From Phycisphaeraceae bacterium (GTDB taxonomy: Bacteria > Planctomycetota > Phycisphaerae > Phycisphaerales > Phycisphaeraceae): DNA of 64,000 nt. The DNA is taken from positions 1-64,000 of the forward strand of contig JAFIFY010000111.1 of the NCBI GenBank assembly GCA_020831765.1, in the 5' to 3' direction. The notes beneath the pieces are model-generated. The model saw nothing but the letters and a program-made list of their open reading frames with translations. It made no database searches and was not told where the DNA came from. Both the position numbers and the translations under genes were made by a program. Below, piece by piece: positions 26,800-34,899 of the stretch (positions are counted from its first letter, which is position 1; every line of letters begins with the position of its first letter).

Positions 26800-27534
26800 T
26801 CAGTCGCTGATCGAGCCGATGGAAATTTCCAGTTCTTCGCGGGAAACGATCTTCTCGACTTCACCACTTCGAAGGTAGACCACCCGATCCGATACATCGA
26901 GCATGCGGTGGTCATGGGTTGCCGAGACGACCGTAACCCCCTTCTTGCGGGAAAGATCACTCAGGAGCGTCACGATGGCCAGGCCGGTTTTGGAGTCGAG
27001 GTTGCCCGTTGGCTCATCGGCCAACAAAAGACTGGGGTCATTGGCCAGTGAACGGGCAATGGCGACGCGCTGTTGCTGTCCGCCCGAAAGCTCTCCAGGC
27101 AGGTGATGCACGCGGTGGCCCAGCCCGACTTCTTCGAGCAATTGCGTCGCCTTGGCCTGGGCCTGATGGTCATCCATCCCCAACAGCCGCATCGGAAGCA
27201 TCACATTCCAGAGCGCGCTGAAGACTTCGACCAGGTTGTAGTTCTGAAAAATGTAGCCGATGTTCACGCAACGCAGATACGCCAGCTCCGCCCCGCGAAG
27301 CTTGCTCAGATCGCGGCCACCCAGCTCGATCGAACCGGCTGTGGGAAAGTCCAGGGCCCCGATCATGTTGAAGAACGTCGTCTTCCCCGATCCGGATGGG
27401 CCCATCAGAGAGACGTACTCGCCCCGGGAGACGTCCAACGTCACATCCTTGAGCGCATAGACCGCGTCCTCGGCCGTTCGATAGACACGTTCGACACTGC
27501 GGGCGCGGATCAGAACGTCACTGGATGCGGCCAT
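26800..27534 (-). CDS. ABC transporter ATP-binding protein, LolD/MacB type (first ATPase of the unit)
   Basis: A 244-residue ABC ATPase of the LolD, FtsE and MacB group: Walker A GPSGSGKTT, Q-loop IGYIFQNYNL, signature LSGGQQQR, Walker B LLLADEPTGNLD and the switch His in ATHDHRM. It probably drives the giant FtsX permease that follows two genes later, and it begins the compact minus-strand unit. The ATG at 27534 is used here; a TTG five codons earlier (27549) is possible but weakly supported. A gap of 46 bases separates it from the 1034-residue membrane protein. The region upstream (27535-27997) holds no gene and may contain the promoter. Compared with the second ATPase it lacks the hydrophilic N-terminal extension. 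Confidence 0.92.
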   Translation of the reverse strand: MAASSDVLIRARSVERVYRTAEDAVYALKDVTLDVSRGEYVSLMGPSGSGKTTFFNMIGALDFPTAGSIELGGRDLSKLRGAELAYLRCVNIGYIFQNYNLVEVFSALWNVMLPMRLLGMDDHQAQAKATQLLEEVGLGHRVHHLPGELSGGQQQRVAIARSLANDPSLLLADEPTGNLDSKTGLAIVTLLSDLSRKKGVTVVSATHDHRMLDVSDRVVYLRSGEVEKIVSREELEISIGSISD

Positions 27535-27815
27535 GGGCGAGAGTCTCAAACAACCGGTCGGAACCAGCTTGAACTATTGATTCTGCAATCGATTACGGCA
27601 ATCGACACTGGCGGAATCCGGAGACGACCCGCCCCAGCATCCTCCGGCGCGATCACACTCCGGCGGAGCGAAAAACGTAGTGTACCAGCGGATCGAAACG
27701 TGGTTTCTTGCCACGATTCGCAAAAAACGTCCAGCACACCCAACAGTCGGCTCCGACCGTGGAAGGCGCGACGATCTCCAGCCGCTGATCGCAGGGAAGC
27801 GATCCCATCCCCGCA

Positions 27816-27830
27816 ATGACCACCGGTCAT
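27816..27830. promoter_or_regulatory. candidate operator dyad
   Basis: A perfect palindrome with arms ATGACC and GGTCAT and a 3-base centre lies about 280 bases upstream of the first ATPase gene of the transport unit. Its role is unproven, and such 6-bp dyads arise by chance. Confidence 0.25.
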
Positions 27831-27895
27831 AGGCAGGGTGGAACAGGATATCCAGACCGATTGGACCGAACAAGCCCGCGGCAAAAAATGATGTC

Positions 27896-27928
27896 AAAAA
27901 ACCCTCACATCACGGGGCGTGAGGGTTT
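27896..27928 (-). terminator. Rho-independent terminator of the FlgM-like gene
   Basis: On the minus strand, a 10-bp stem (AAACCCTCAC with GTGAGGGTTT, positions 27899-27908 and 27919-27928) closes a 10-base loop and runs into a series of T (six in all from 27901 down to 27896). It starts about 70 bases after the stop codon. Confidence 0.85.
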
Positions 27929-27997
27929 GGAGGAGAAAGGAGGCAGGATCATTTACGGTCTTGCGCTTCGAGACCGAGCGGGCGTCTGAATCCGACC

Positions 27998-28291
27998 TCA
28001 GACCGGGTCATCCCCGAACAGCTCTTCCACCAGCGTGTCAATCGCCTGATCAAGTTTCACGGGGCTCTCGTAGGTCCCGGCACGAATCTGCTCGCGAATG
28101 CCCTCCACCAGATCGAGCCGCACCTTCGAATCGCGGCCGAGTTCGCCGAGTTGGCGGGCCACATTCGAAAGCTCGACCCGATCGGTCGAGCCCAGGGTGC
28201 CTGCGGCATCGCCGGGCAGCCTCGCTTGAGCCTGCCGAAGTGTCGTGATCAACTGAAGCCGGGCGGCCTGGTTGAGGGCGGAGGGTTCCAT
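27998..28291 (-). CDS. flgM: FlgM-like anti-sigma-28 factor
   Basis: A 97-residue, mostly helical protein. The C-terminal half reads DRVELSNVARQLGELGR, then KVRLDLVEGIREQIRAGTY and LDQAIDTLVEELF. This is the pattern of FlgM, which holds the flagellar sigma factor FliA inactive until the hook is complete. The N-terminal part is variable, as expected for the family. The start ATG at 28291 has GGAG eleven bases upstream; the frame is open upstream to 28513 but that part does not look like FlgM. It is a single gene with its own terminator. No flagellar gene is next to it, so its regulatory partner lies elsewhere. Confidence 0.78.
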   Translation of the reverse strand: MEPSALNQAARLQLITTLRQAQARLPGDAAGTLGSTDRVELSNVARQLGELGRDSKVRLDLVEGIREQIRAGTYESPVKLDQAIDTLVEELFGDDPV

Positions 28292-28709
28292 AAGTCTGTC
28301 AACTCCATCAAGAACCGGCGGCGAACGGCCGCGCTTTGGGGTAACCGCCATCAACCTCGCCAATGGCCCCCGAACCTCGCCGGATATTGAGTCATCGTCA
28401 TGGCCACCAAAAGACCATGAAAATTGGGTTAGATGCTCTATCAAGCGGGGCAGGTCACCGGACCGACGCGACCCGGGCAGCAGGCCCGTTACCGCCCAAC
28501 ACCCTGAATGCACCGGCCGACATAGACCAATAAATATCGTTGGATCAGAGGCTTACAGCACAGTATCCGGTGCCATGCTCGCGTGGCCTGATCGCGGACA
28601 TTGATGCTGGTCAGGCCGGTCTGAATGTCGAACCCGATGGCCCGATAACCCACGGCCACCACTCGACACCGCCCCGGCTTTCACGCTCGGCATTCGCGGG
28701 CCCGACCCA
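28292..28709. other. intergenic region, no gene seen
   Basis: These 418 bases between the FlgM-like gene and the YhhQ-type gene hold no supported reading frame, RNA gene or terminator. A TTGATA hexamer on the minus strand near 28440 lacks a fitting -10 element. Confidence 0.5.
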
Positions 28710-29633
28710 TCACGAGTCCTTTGATGCGCTTCGCAACTCGGATTCTGGCGCGGCGATGAGTACCGGCGGACCACCGCCGCCATCGGCCGACCACGGATCG
28801 ATCCGCAGATACCGCCGCAGCACACTCACGAAAATGTAAATCGGAATGGTGTCCGCCAGCGCGACCAGCAACTTGAACACGTAACTGGAGAGGATCAGGA
28901 TGGTGAGAATCAGCGCGACCGAATCAAGCTGGTAACCGGCGATCACACCCGCCAACCCGCCAACCGAGTAGGTAATCAGGATCACCGCCACCGAATCGAT
29001 CAACTGACTGATCAGCGTCGAGCCGTTGTTCCGCAGCCAAAGATGTTTGCCTCCGGTCAGTTTCTTCCAGAAATGGAACAGGTACACATCGCAGAACTGA
29101 GCCGCCATGTACGCGATCATCGATGCGGCAACCGCCGAAAACGCAAGGGTTTGAACCTGGAAGTAGATCGAAGCCTCGTGCGCCTCGGCGGTGATTCGGC
29201 CGGTCTCGGGATCGACCGGCTCAAAACCCGGCAAGACGCCACCCAGCCAGAGAATACCGATGACCCAGAAGTTCAGAACCAGCCCAACCAGCACCACGAA
29301 ATTCGCGCGGCGGCGACCGTAGAACTCGCTGATCAGGTCCGTGCACAGAAACGTCACCGGATACGGCAGGACACCCACGGCGACGGCGAAGATCAGTTCC
29401 GGGTAGCTCCAGGTGAACAAATGCGTCAGAAGCATCACCTCGAAGCTCTGGCCGAACATCCACCATTCCGGGCTGATCGAGAACAACTTGATGAACCGGG
29501 TCACCCCCAGGATGTTGAGCATGGTCAACGAGCCGAGAAAGATACCGGCCAGAAGCAGGAACACCCGCTCACGGCGAAGTTGAAGCCTGACCGGATCGAT
29601 CGGAGGGAGGTCTTCCAGACGCTTGGACACCAT
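28710..29633 (-). CDS. queuosine precursor transporter (YhhQ/Vut_1 family)
   Basis: A 307-residue membrane protein with about six to seven hydrophobic segments. The family signature is visible: YPVTFLCTDLISEFYGRRRA, then AYMAAQFCDVYLFHFWKKLT, and later LRNNGSTLISQLIDSVAVI. These belong to Vut_1/YhhQ, which imports 7-cyano- or 7-aminomethyl-7-deazaguanine or queuine for tRNA modification. The protein is about 80 residues longer than E. coli YhhQ, because of an extra N-terminal part and an acidic loop (DPETGRITAEAHEAS). The ATG at 29633 has AAGGGG just upstream; the frame extends to 29768 but without support. It is divergent from the Old Yellow Enzyme homologue. Confidence 0.88.
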   Translation of the reverse strand: MVSKRLEDLPPIDPVRLQLRRERVFLLLAGIFLGSLTMLNILGVTRFIKLFSISPEWWMFGQSFEVMLLTHLFTWSYPELIFAVAVGVLPYPVTFLCTDLISEFYGRRRANFVVLVGLVLNFWVIGILWLGGVLPGFEPVDPETGRITAEAHEASIYFQVQTLAFSAVAASMIAYMAAQFCDVYLFHFWKKLTGGKHLWLRNNGSTLISQLIDSVAVILITYSVGGLAGVIAGYQLDSVALILTILILSSYVFKLLVALADTIPIYIFVSVLRRYLRIDPWSADGGGGPPVLIAAPESELRSASKDS

Positions 29634-29722
29634 GGACCCCTTATGCTGAACCCGCAGCAACTTTAGGAAAGCGGCGGGATTCGGACAAACACCCCATCCC
29701 GCCAATACCGGAGGGGATTCCC

Positions 29723-29728
29723 TATAAT
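29723..29728 (+). promoter_or_regulatory. possible -10 element of the Old Yellow Enzyme gene
   Basis: A perfect TATAAT hexamer lies 39 bases before the ATG at 29767. No clear -35 hexamer was found at the expected distance, so confidence is low. Confidence 0.35.
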
Positions 29729-29766
29729 CGCTCCTCCGTTTCCAGCCCCCGTCCCCGGAGCCCTCC

Positions 29767-31275
29767 ATGCCTCAAGCGTTCACCCGAGTCGGCCATCTCA
29801 AGACCATCGAGCAGTTCCAGGCACACCTGGCTTCCCTGGGGATCGAGCTTCCCATGGATTCGGACATTCTCAGTGCCGCCGCCCGCTCGCCACTGGCCGA
29901 ACCGATCACGATCGGGCGGGGCGAGGACACCCGGGTCTGCGGCAATCGGTGGTGCATTCACCCCATGGAGGGCTGGGACGGCACAGCGGATGGCAAACCC
30001 ACGGAGCACACGGTCAGGCGGTGGCGGCGGTTCGGGCTGAGTGGCGCCAAGCTGATCTGGGGCGGGGAGGCCTTCGCGGTGCAGCATGACGGCCGCGCCA
30101 ACCCGAATCAACTCTATCTTGCGCCGGACAACATTCAGCCGCTGGGTGATATGCTCGGAGAACTGCTCAAGGCTCATCAGGAGCGGTTCGGAACCATCGA
30201 TGATCTTGTCGTCGGCCTGCAACTCACCCACTCCGGCCGCTTCAGCCGACCCGATCGAAAAGACAAACTCGAACCCCGGATCGCCTATCACCACCCCCTC
30301 CTGGATCGCCGCTTCCATATCGATCCGAACGATCAATCGGTGGTGGTGAGCGATCAATGGATCGAAGACCTGATCGGTCGCTACATCGAAGCGGCGGTGA
30401 TGGCCCGGAAGCTGGGCTTCCACTTCGTGGACCTGAAGCATTGCCACGGTTACTTCGGCCATGAGCTGCTTTCGGCCTATGACCGGCCGGGGAAATTCGG
30501 CGGGGATTTTGAAGGGCGCACGCGGTTTCTTCGGCAGTTGGTCCAAGGCGTGCGAAAGGCCGCGCCGGGGCTGATGATCGGAGTCCGCCTTTCCATCTTC
30601 GATCGCCCGCCTTACCTGCCCGACCCCGACCAGGGATCGCCCGGCAAGCTCGGCCCTGGCATTCCCGACCGCTATCAGGACTACCTGCCCTACCCCGGCT
30701 TTGGCTGCAACCGCCAGAATCCGCTGGAACTGGACCTTACCGAGCCCATCCGCCTGCTCGAGGTGATGCGCGATGAGCTGGGGGTTGAAATGGTCAATAT
30801 TTCCGCGGGCTCACCGTATTACTGCCCGCATATCCAACGTCCAGCGTACTTCCCGCCCAGCGATGGCTACCAACCGCCGGAAGACCCGCTGGTCGGCTGC
30901 GCCCGCCAGATCGATGTGGTGAGGCAACTGAAGCAGGCCGTGCCCGGGCTGCCCATGGTCGGCACCGGATACACCTACTTCCAGGAATGGACCCCGCACA
31001 TCGCCCAGGCCGTGGTGCGCCAGGGTTGGGTCGATCTGGTCGGTCTGGGCCGTATGGTCCTGGCCTATCCCGACCTGCCCGCCGATACGCTCGAGCATGG
31101 CGAACTGCGCCAGCCCAAACTGATCTGCCGCACCTTCAGCGACTGCACCACCGCCCCGCGCAACGGCATCATCTCGGGCTGTTACCCCCTTGATGATCAC
31201 TACAAGCAAGCCGAGGAACACCAGGACCTCAAGCAGGCCAAGGCGCAGTTACGCGAAAAACTCAAGGTGATCTGA
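29767..31275 (+). CDS. Old Yellow Enzyme family NADH:flavin oxidoreductase
   Basis: A 502-residue FMN-dependent TIM-barrel oxidoreductase. Family motifs in order: RWCIHPMEGWDGTADG near the N-terminus (FMN pocket), SGAKLIWGGEAFAV, LVVGLQLTHSGRFSRP, HCHGYFGHELLSAYDRPGKF with FEGRTRFL (a variant of the usual HGYLxxxFLSPxxNxR motif), and GWVDLVGLGRMVLAYPD. A Cys-rich tail, CRTFSDCTTAPRNGIISGC, recalls the iron-sulfur cluster region of 2,4-dienoyl-CoA reductase-type members, though the spacing is not the classical one and the C-terminal flavodoxin-like half is absent. It reduces an activated alkene or related compound; the substrate is unknown. The start ATG at 29767 follows a TATAAT element. Confidence 0.85.
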   Translation: MPQAFTRVGHLKTIEQFQAHLASLGIELPMDSDILSAAARSPLAEPITIGRGEDTRVCGNRWCIHPMEGWDGTADGKPTEHTVRRWRRFGLSGAKLIWGGEAFAVQHDGRANPNQLYLAPDNIQPLGDMLGELLKAHQERFGTIDDLVVGLQLTHSGRFSRPDRKDKLEPRIAYHHPLLDRRFHIDPNDQSVVVSDQWIEDLIGRYIEAAVMARKLGFHFVDLKHCHGYFGHELLSAYDRPGKFGGDFEGRTRFLRQLVQGVRKAAPGLMIGVRLSIFDRPPYLPDPDQGSPGKLGPGIPDRYQDYLPYPGFGCNRQNPLELDLTEPIRLLEVMRDELGVEMVNISAGSPYYCPHIQRPAYFPPSDGYQPPEDPLVGCARQIDVVRQLKQAVPGLPMVGTGYTYFQEWTPHIAQAVVRQGWVDLVGLGRMVLAYPDLPADTLEHGELRQPKLICRTFSDCTTAPRNGIISGCYPLDDHYKQAEEHQDLKQAKAQLREKLKVI

Positions 31276-31305
31276 GACTGATCCGCGATTCCAGGTCTCG
31301 CCCTT

Positions 31306-32187
31306 TCACCTTCGTCGAATGAGCACCACCAACCCACCGAGCGCCATGAAAACCACGGTGGCAGGTTCAGGTATGTTCTGTGACATAATCATGGTGACAT
31401 ACGCATCAACCAGCAAGCCACTACCCGGCACTTCCTCATATCCAATAAGAATGAACGTTTCCTCATCCCACACCTCAAAAGTCAACTCGCCCATCTCCCG
31501 TTGGCCGGATCGAGGATCGATGAATTCGATGGTCGCCTCTTCACCCGGCTGAAGCTTGCCATCCCCATTCGCATCCTCCCAGCACAACTTGACGACCGTA
31601 ACATAATGAGCTTTTGGCTCGTCGGACTGGACATCCCATGCAATGAGAATCTCAACAGCGGCACAGCCTTTTAGCTGATCCACCAGAAAGTCAATCTCTG
31701 GAGGTTTCTTGTCCGCAACCCAGTCATGATCACCCCCATATTCATGATACGACTGCGCTCTGTACTTAGTCTTGCCAGGCGCAACTTCTTCCATGTACGC
31801 ATACTTTCCATCGATGAAACGATTATACGAGACCCCGCCAGGACCACAGTCCATATAGGACAACCCCCCGAGTATCTCCGCCACCTTCTTCATATCTTCG
31901 TATGTATCGGGTTCGCCATCATCATCTTTGTCACCGATGAGATAACTGTTGAAGTGTTGCGGGTACTTGCGTTGGAGGTAGAGGAACCCATTGACGGCGG
32001 CGACCGGACCGCACATGGTCTCACCCCCTTCCCCGATATCTCCTTGCTTCAGATTCCCGAACAGGGTTCCGTCAGGATCCTTGTCAATACAGACCTTGGC
32101 CCCCACGGCCACCGACGAAACAAGCCCCATGAGCATTACGGCACACGCGATCGCACACAGCCGGGAATAGATTTGACCAGACATCAT
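31306..32187 (-). CDS. PEP-CTERM protein with a papain/C39-like domain
   Basis: A 293-residue secreted protein: a signal peptide (about residues 1-29, ending AVGA), then GETMCGPVAAVNGFLYLQ with the Cys-Gly-Pro arrangement of papain-like C39 domains, later AHYVTVVKL with a candidate catalytic His, and IEFIDPRSGQ with a candidate Asp. The C-terminus is IPEPATVVFMALGGLVVLIRRR: a PEP motif, hydrophobic stretch and Arg tail, which is the exosortase sorting signal. It also contains a calcium-like acidic run (DKDDDGEP) and a second (DANGDGKLQ) that resembles an EF-hand or dockerin loop. I infer a cysteine peptidase-like protein tethered or secreted via exosortase, whose enzyme is not in this window. 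A minus-strand promoter and structured leader lie upstream. Confidence 0.8.
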   Translation of the reverse strand: MMSGQIYSRLCAIACAVMLMGLVSSVAVGAKVCIDKDPDGTLFGNLKQGDIGEGGETMCGPVAAVNGFLYLQRKYPQHFNSYLIGDKDDDGEPDTYEDMKKVAEILGGLSYMDCGPGGVSYNRFIDGKYAYMEEVAPGKTKYRAQSYHEYGGDHDWVADKKPPEIDFLVDQLKGCAAVEILIAWDVQSDEPKAHYVTVVKLCWEDANGDGKLQPGEEATIEFIDPRSGQREMGELTFEVWDEETFILIGYEEVPGSGLLVDAYVTMIMSQNIPEPATVVFMALGGLVVLIRRR

Positions 32188-32273
32188 GGCGACACCTCAC
32201 TTTCTTTGAAGGACTCGAAACCCCAGCGCCCACATGGACGCTCTACACGAGAACGGTCATGCTCCCAACGGCT

Positions 32274-32317
32274 CGAACAATTGGCCACAAACACCCATTA
32301 ACCATCGCGATTGTTCG
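32274..32317 (-). repeat. inverted repeat in the leader of the PEP-CTERM gene
   Basis: CGAACAAT (32274-32281) and ATTGTTCG (32310-32317) are perfect 8-bp arms separated by 28 bases; one more pair on the outside and two near-pairs on the inside extend the stem. It lies in the long 5' leader, about 90-130 bases before the ATG at 32187. Confidence 0.45.
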
Positions 32318-32323
32318 ATATCA

Positions 32324-32335
32324 AGATATATATCT
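32324..32335. repeat. 12-bp palindrome in the same leader
   Basis: AGATATATATCT is a perfect 12-bp palindrome at 32324-32335, between the promoter and the inverted repeat. It could be an operator-like site, but AT-rich palindromes also occur by chance. Confidence 0.35.
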
Positions 32336-32364
32336 CACAAAATCGCTTTGGCTTACCTTTTTAT

Positions 32365-32392
32365 AGTATACAGTATTTTGAAGAAAGGTCAA
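32365..32392 (-). promoter_or_regulatory. sigma-70 type promoter of the PEP-CTERM gene
   Basis: On the minus strand TTGACC (32392-32387), a 16-base spacer and TATACT (32370-32365) fit a vegetative promoter, one mismatch per hexamer. The predicted start of transcription is about 170 bases before the ATG at 32187, so the leader is long. Confidence 0.6.
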
Positions 32393-32714
32393 GTTCTTGT
32401 TGATATCAATTCAGTCACGCTCGTTGCGTTGCCCGTATTTTTGGCTGAGGTGATCCCCATTTCCGGATCGCTATCTCAACTTTCCAATCATCGTCATGGC
32501 TCGAGTACCGATCTCAATCCAGTAGTGCCGCGTTTCTGGCATGCCGCCCAAAAGTCGGTTTATTCATTCACCTATGCGCCAACCTTCCCCAAAAAAAGCG
32601 AAAAACAATAACCCTTACCGGTTCGACCCCGGCAGACCGACACTTCGGACGACGGGCATCGTTCGCAACGATTCAGTCGACATGCATCCCCTACGGTTAA
32701 ACGGACATTCCCCG
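32393..32714. other. AT-richer intergenic region, no gene seen
   Basis: These 322 bases between the promoter and the 3' end of cstA are visibly AT-richer than the rest of the window. A dyad ATCGTT-CGC-AACGAT is present near 32659-32673, but no T-tract follows it. A short reading frame on the plus strand (32234-32611) has no homology signs and no ribosome-binding site, and is not annotated. Confidence 0.4.
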
Positions 32715-34739
32715 TCATCCAGGTTCTTGGCCGCTTGGCCTCGCTTCAATGCCGTGGATCAAATCCTCCTCGACAATGTTGCGCACCCGGGGGAACAGCC
32801 GGACGGCTTCCACGATCATCCACGCCTCGAGGGCCAGTGTGGCCGCGGCGATGGCGACCAGCACGTAGCGCCCGTTGGCGTACCAGGTCGGCAGTTCCGC
32901 CAGCATGGCCCAGGCCGGCACCACCAGCATGAAGAGCATGGGGACGACCATGAACCAGATCGCCAGGCCGCGCCGCCACAGATAGAAAGCGATCACCAGA
33001 AAAGCCAGACCGGCCAGGAGTTGATTCGTCGCCCCGAAGAGCGGCCAGAGAATCGCCCCGCCCTTGCCCGCGGTCTCCAGGCCCCATGGCTGACCAGGCA
33101 GTGGAACCGCCGCGAGCAGCAAAGCCACACCCACGGCGAACGCGGTGGCGCCGAATGTGTTTCGCAGCCAAGTCACCGGATTGAGCGTGACCGGGGGACG
33201 CGGAGGCACGGTTTCCGTTGCTCGGCCGGTAATCCGTGATGTATCGGTGCGGGGCAGGAACGTCGCGGCAAGTTCCTGGACGACGTATCGCTGAAGCCGG
33301 CAGGCGGTATCCAATGTCGTTGCCGCGAAGCTGGCCACCAGCACCCCCATCAATGCCACGGCGACACCCATGGGCACACCCAGGGCACTGACGAAATTGG
33401 CCGCGCCCACCACAAAGGCCCTGACCTTGGCTCCGAGCGCATCGGCCGCGCCCCACGATGAATACTGCAAACCGTAAGCCGTCGCGCCCACGGCGGCCGC
33501 CGCCGATCCATCCTCACTGACCACGATCCCATCCTGCCCCAGCAGTTCCGCGGCCTGTCCGGCCGCCAGCGGCAGACCCAACCCCAACCCCGCCGCGCAG
33601 GCGACGATGACCAGGGTGGCCAGGAACCCCTCGGTCAACATCGAGCCATAGCCCACGAACCGGGCATCGGGCTCGCTCTTGAGTTGCTTGGAACTGGTTC
33701 CCGAAGAAACGAGGCAGTGAAAACCGCTGATCGCGCCACAGGCGATGGTGATGAAAAGGAACGGAATCATGGCCGGCGCGCCGTGCGGATTCCAGTTAAC
33801 CATCGGCGCGACCCATTCGAGCTTCTGGGGCTCGGCGCCGGTGACCGGAGGGGCAGCGCTGACCAGCGATGCGATCACCAGGCCGGCCAGAATCAGCCCC
33901 AGCGCTGAGAGAAGTTGCAGCGAATTGATGTAATCCCGCGGCTGCAAGAGCGTCCAGACCGGCAGGACGGACGCCACCGCTGAATAGGTCAGGAGAAGAA
34001 CCACCCAGGTGAAATCGCTCCAACCGGCCAGAAGGCTGTTGAAGCCGTGAAGCGAATGCATCAGCGGATGAAGGATCGGCGCCAGGAAGCCCAGGACACC
34101 GTGGGGATCGATCGCGAAATTCTCATCACCGATGATGACGGTCAGGTACATGACCATGAGCGCCAAAATCGATGGGATCAGTAGTTGGTGCCCTCGCCTG
34201 TGAAGGTAGATGCCGATGGCGATGGCGATGGGAATCTGAACCATGCACGGGAAAATGGCCGCTGGATATGCACGAAACACGGCGGCGATCACCATGCCGA
34301 AGATCGCCAGCACAATCGTCAGCGCCATGAAGAGCACGAGCAGAAACAGCAGGCGGACCCGGCGATTGATCAGCCGACCGGCGATATCACCCACGGTCTG
34401 CCCCTTGTTGCGCAGCGAAACCACCAACGCCCCAAGGTCATGGACCGCACCGATGAAGATCGATCCCAGGACGACCCACAACAAAGCCGGCAGCCAGCCC
34501 CACATGATGGCAATGGCCGGGCCGACGATCGGGCCGGTCCCGGCGATGGAAGTGAAGTGATGACCAAAGACCACCGCGCGGGGGGTAGGGACATAATCCA
34601 CGCCATCTCGCAGGCTTTCTGATGGACAGATCGCCGAGGCCGACAACCGGAAAATCTTCCCACCCAGCCAGCGGCCATAAGTGTGATAGGCCACGAGAAA
34701 ACCGATGCCGGAGAGAATGGCAATCAACAGAGGATGCAT
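32715..34739 (-). CDS. cstA: carbon starvation protein CstA family transporter
   Basis: A 674-residue polytopic membrane protein with about 16 hydrophobic segments. CstA motifs seen: the N-terminal TYGRWLGGKIFRL, then GVDYVPTPRAVVFGHHFTSI and AGTGPIVGPAIA; later GFHCLVSSGTSSKQLKSE and VGYGSMLTEGFLA; and near the end PLFGATNQLLAGLAFLV. CstA-family proteins import peptides or pyruvate in enterobacteria and are related to BtsT; the substrate here is not known. The ATG at 34739 (MHPLLI) is preferred over a TTG at 34751; neither has a strong ribosome-binding site. It is a single gene facing the PEP-CTERM gene. Confidence 0.92.
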   Translation of the reverse strand: MHPLLIAILSGIGFLVAYHTYGRWLGGKIFRLSASAICPSESLRDGVDYVPTPRAVVFGHHFTSIAGTGPIVGPAIAIMWGWLPALLWVVLGSIFIGAVHDLGALVVSLRNKGQTVGDIAGRLINRRVRLLFLLVLFMALTIVLAIFGMVIAAVFRAYPAAIFPCMVQIPIAIAIGIYLHRRGHQLLIPSILALMVMYLTVIIGDENFAIDPHGVLGFLAPILHPLMHSLHGFNSLLAGWSDFTWVVLLLTYSAVASVLPVWTLLQPRDYINSLQLLSALGLILAGLVIASLVSAAPPVTGAEPQKLEWVAPMVNWNPHGAPAMIPFLFITIACGAISGFHCLVSSGTSSKQLKSEPDARFVGYGSMLTEGFLATLVIVACAAGLGLGLPLAAGQAAELLGQDGIVVSEDGSAAAAVGATAYGLQYSSWGAADALGAKVRAFVVGAANFVSALGVPMGVAVALMGVLVASFAATTLDTACRLQRYVVQELAATFLPRTDTSRITGRATETVPPRPPVTLNPVTWLRNTFGATAFAVGVALLLAAVPLPGQPWGLETAGKGGAILWPLFGATNQLLAGLAFLVIAFYLWRRGLAIWFMVVPMLFMLVVPAWAMLAELPTWYANGRYVLVAIAAATLALEAWMIVEAVRLFPRVRNIVEEDLIHGIEARPSGQEPG

Positions 34740-34899
34740 AGGCGCGGCCAATCAGCACACACAAGGACAATCAGAGTTCGCCACGGTTCGCGGCTCGAAG
34801 GAGCCGTCAACCATTCATGAACCGCCGCAAACCAGCCGGGCATTCTAGCGAGTGGGACACGCAGCCGGAAGACACGCGCCGGGCATCGAGCGGCAGGCC

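Larger units (their letters stand above)
27535..27997. other. intergenic region upstream of the transport unit
   Basis: No gene is seen in these 463 bases. They hold the terminator of the FlgM-like gene at the right end and an inverted repeat ATGACC-ACC-GGTCAT (27816-27830), a perfect 6-bp dyad with a 3-base spacer that could be an operator. No convincing sigma-70 promoter for the minus-strand unit was found. Confidence 0.5.

Noticed and set aside
32234-32611. A 125-codon open frame in the AT-rich gap
   Set aside because: No ribosome-binding site, no domain, and it overlaps the promoter and leader of the PEP-CTERM gene.
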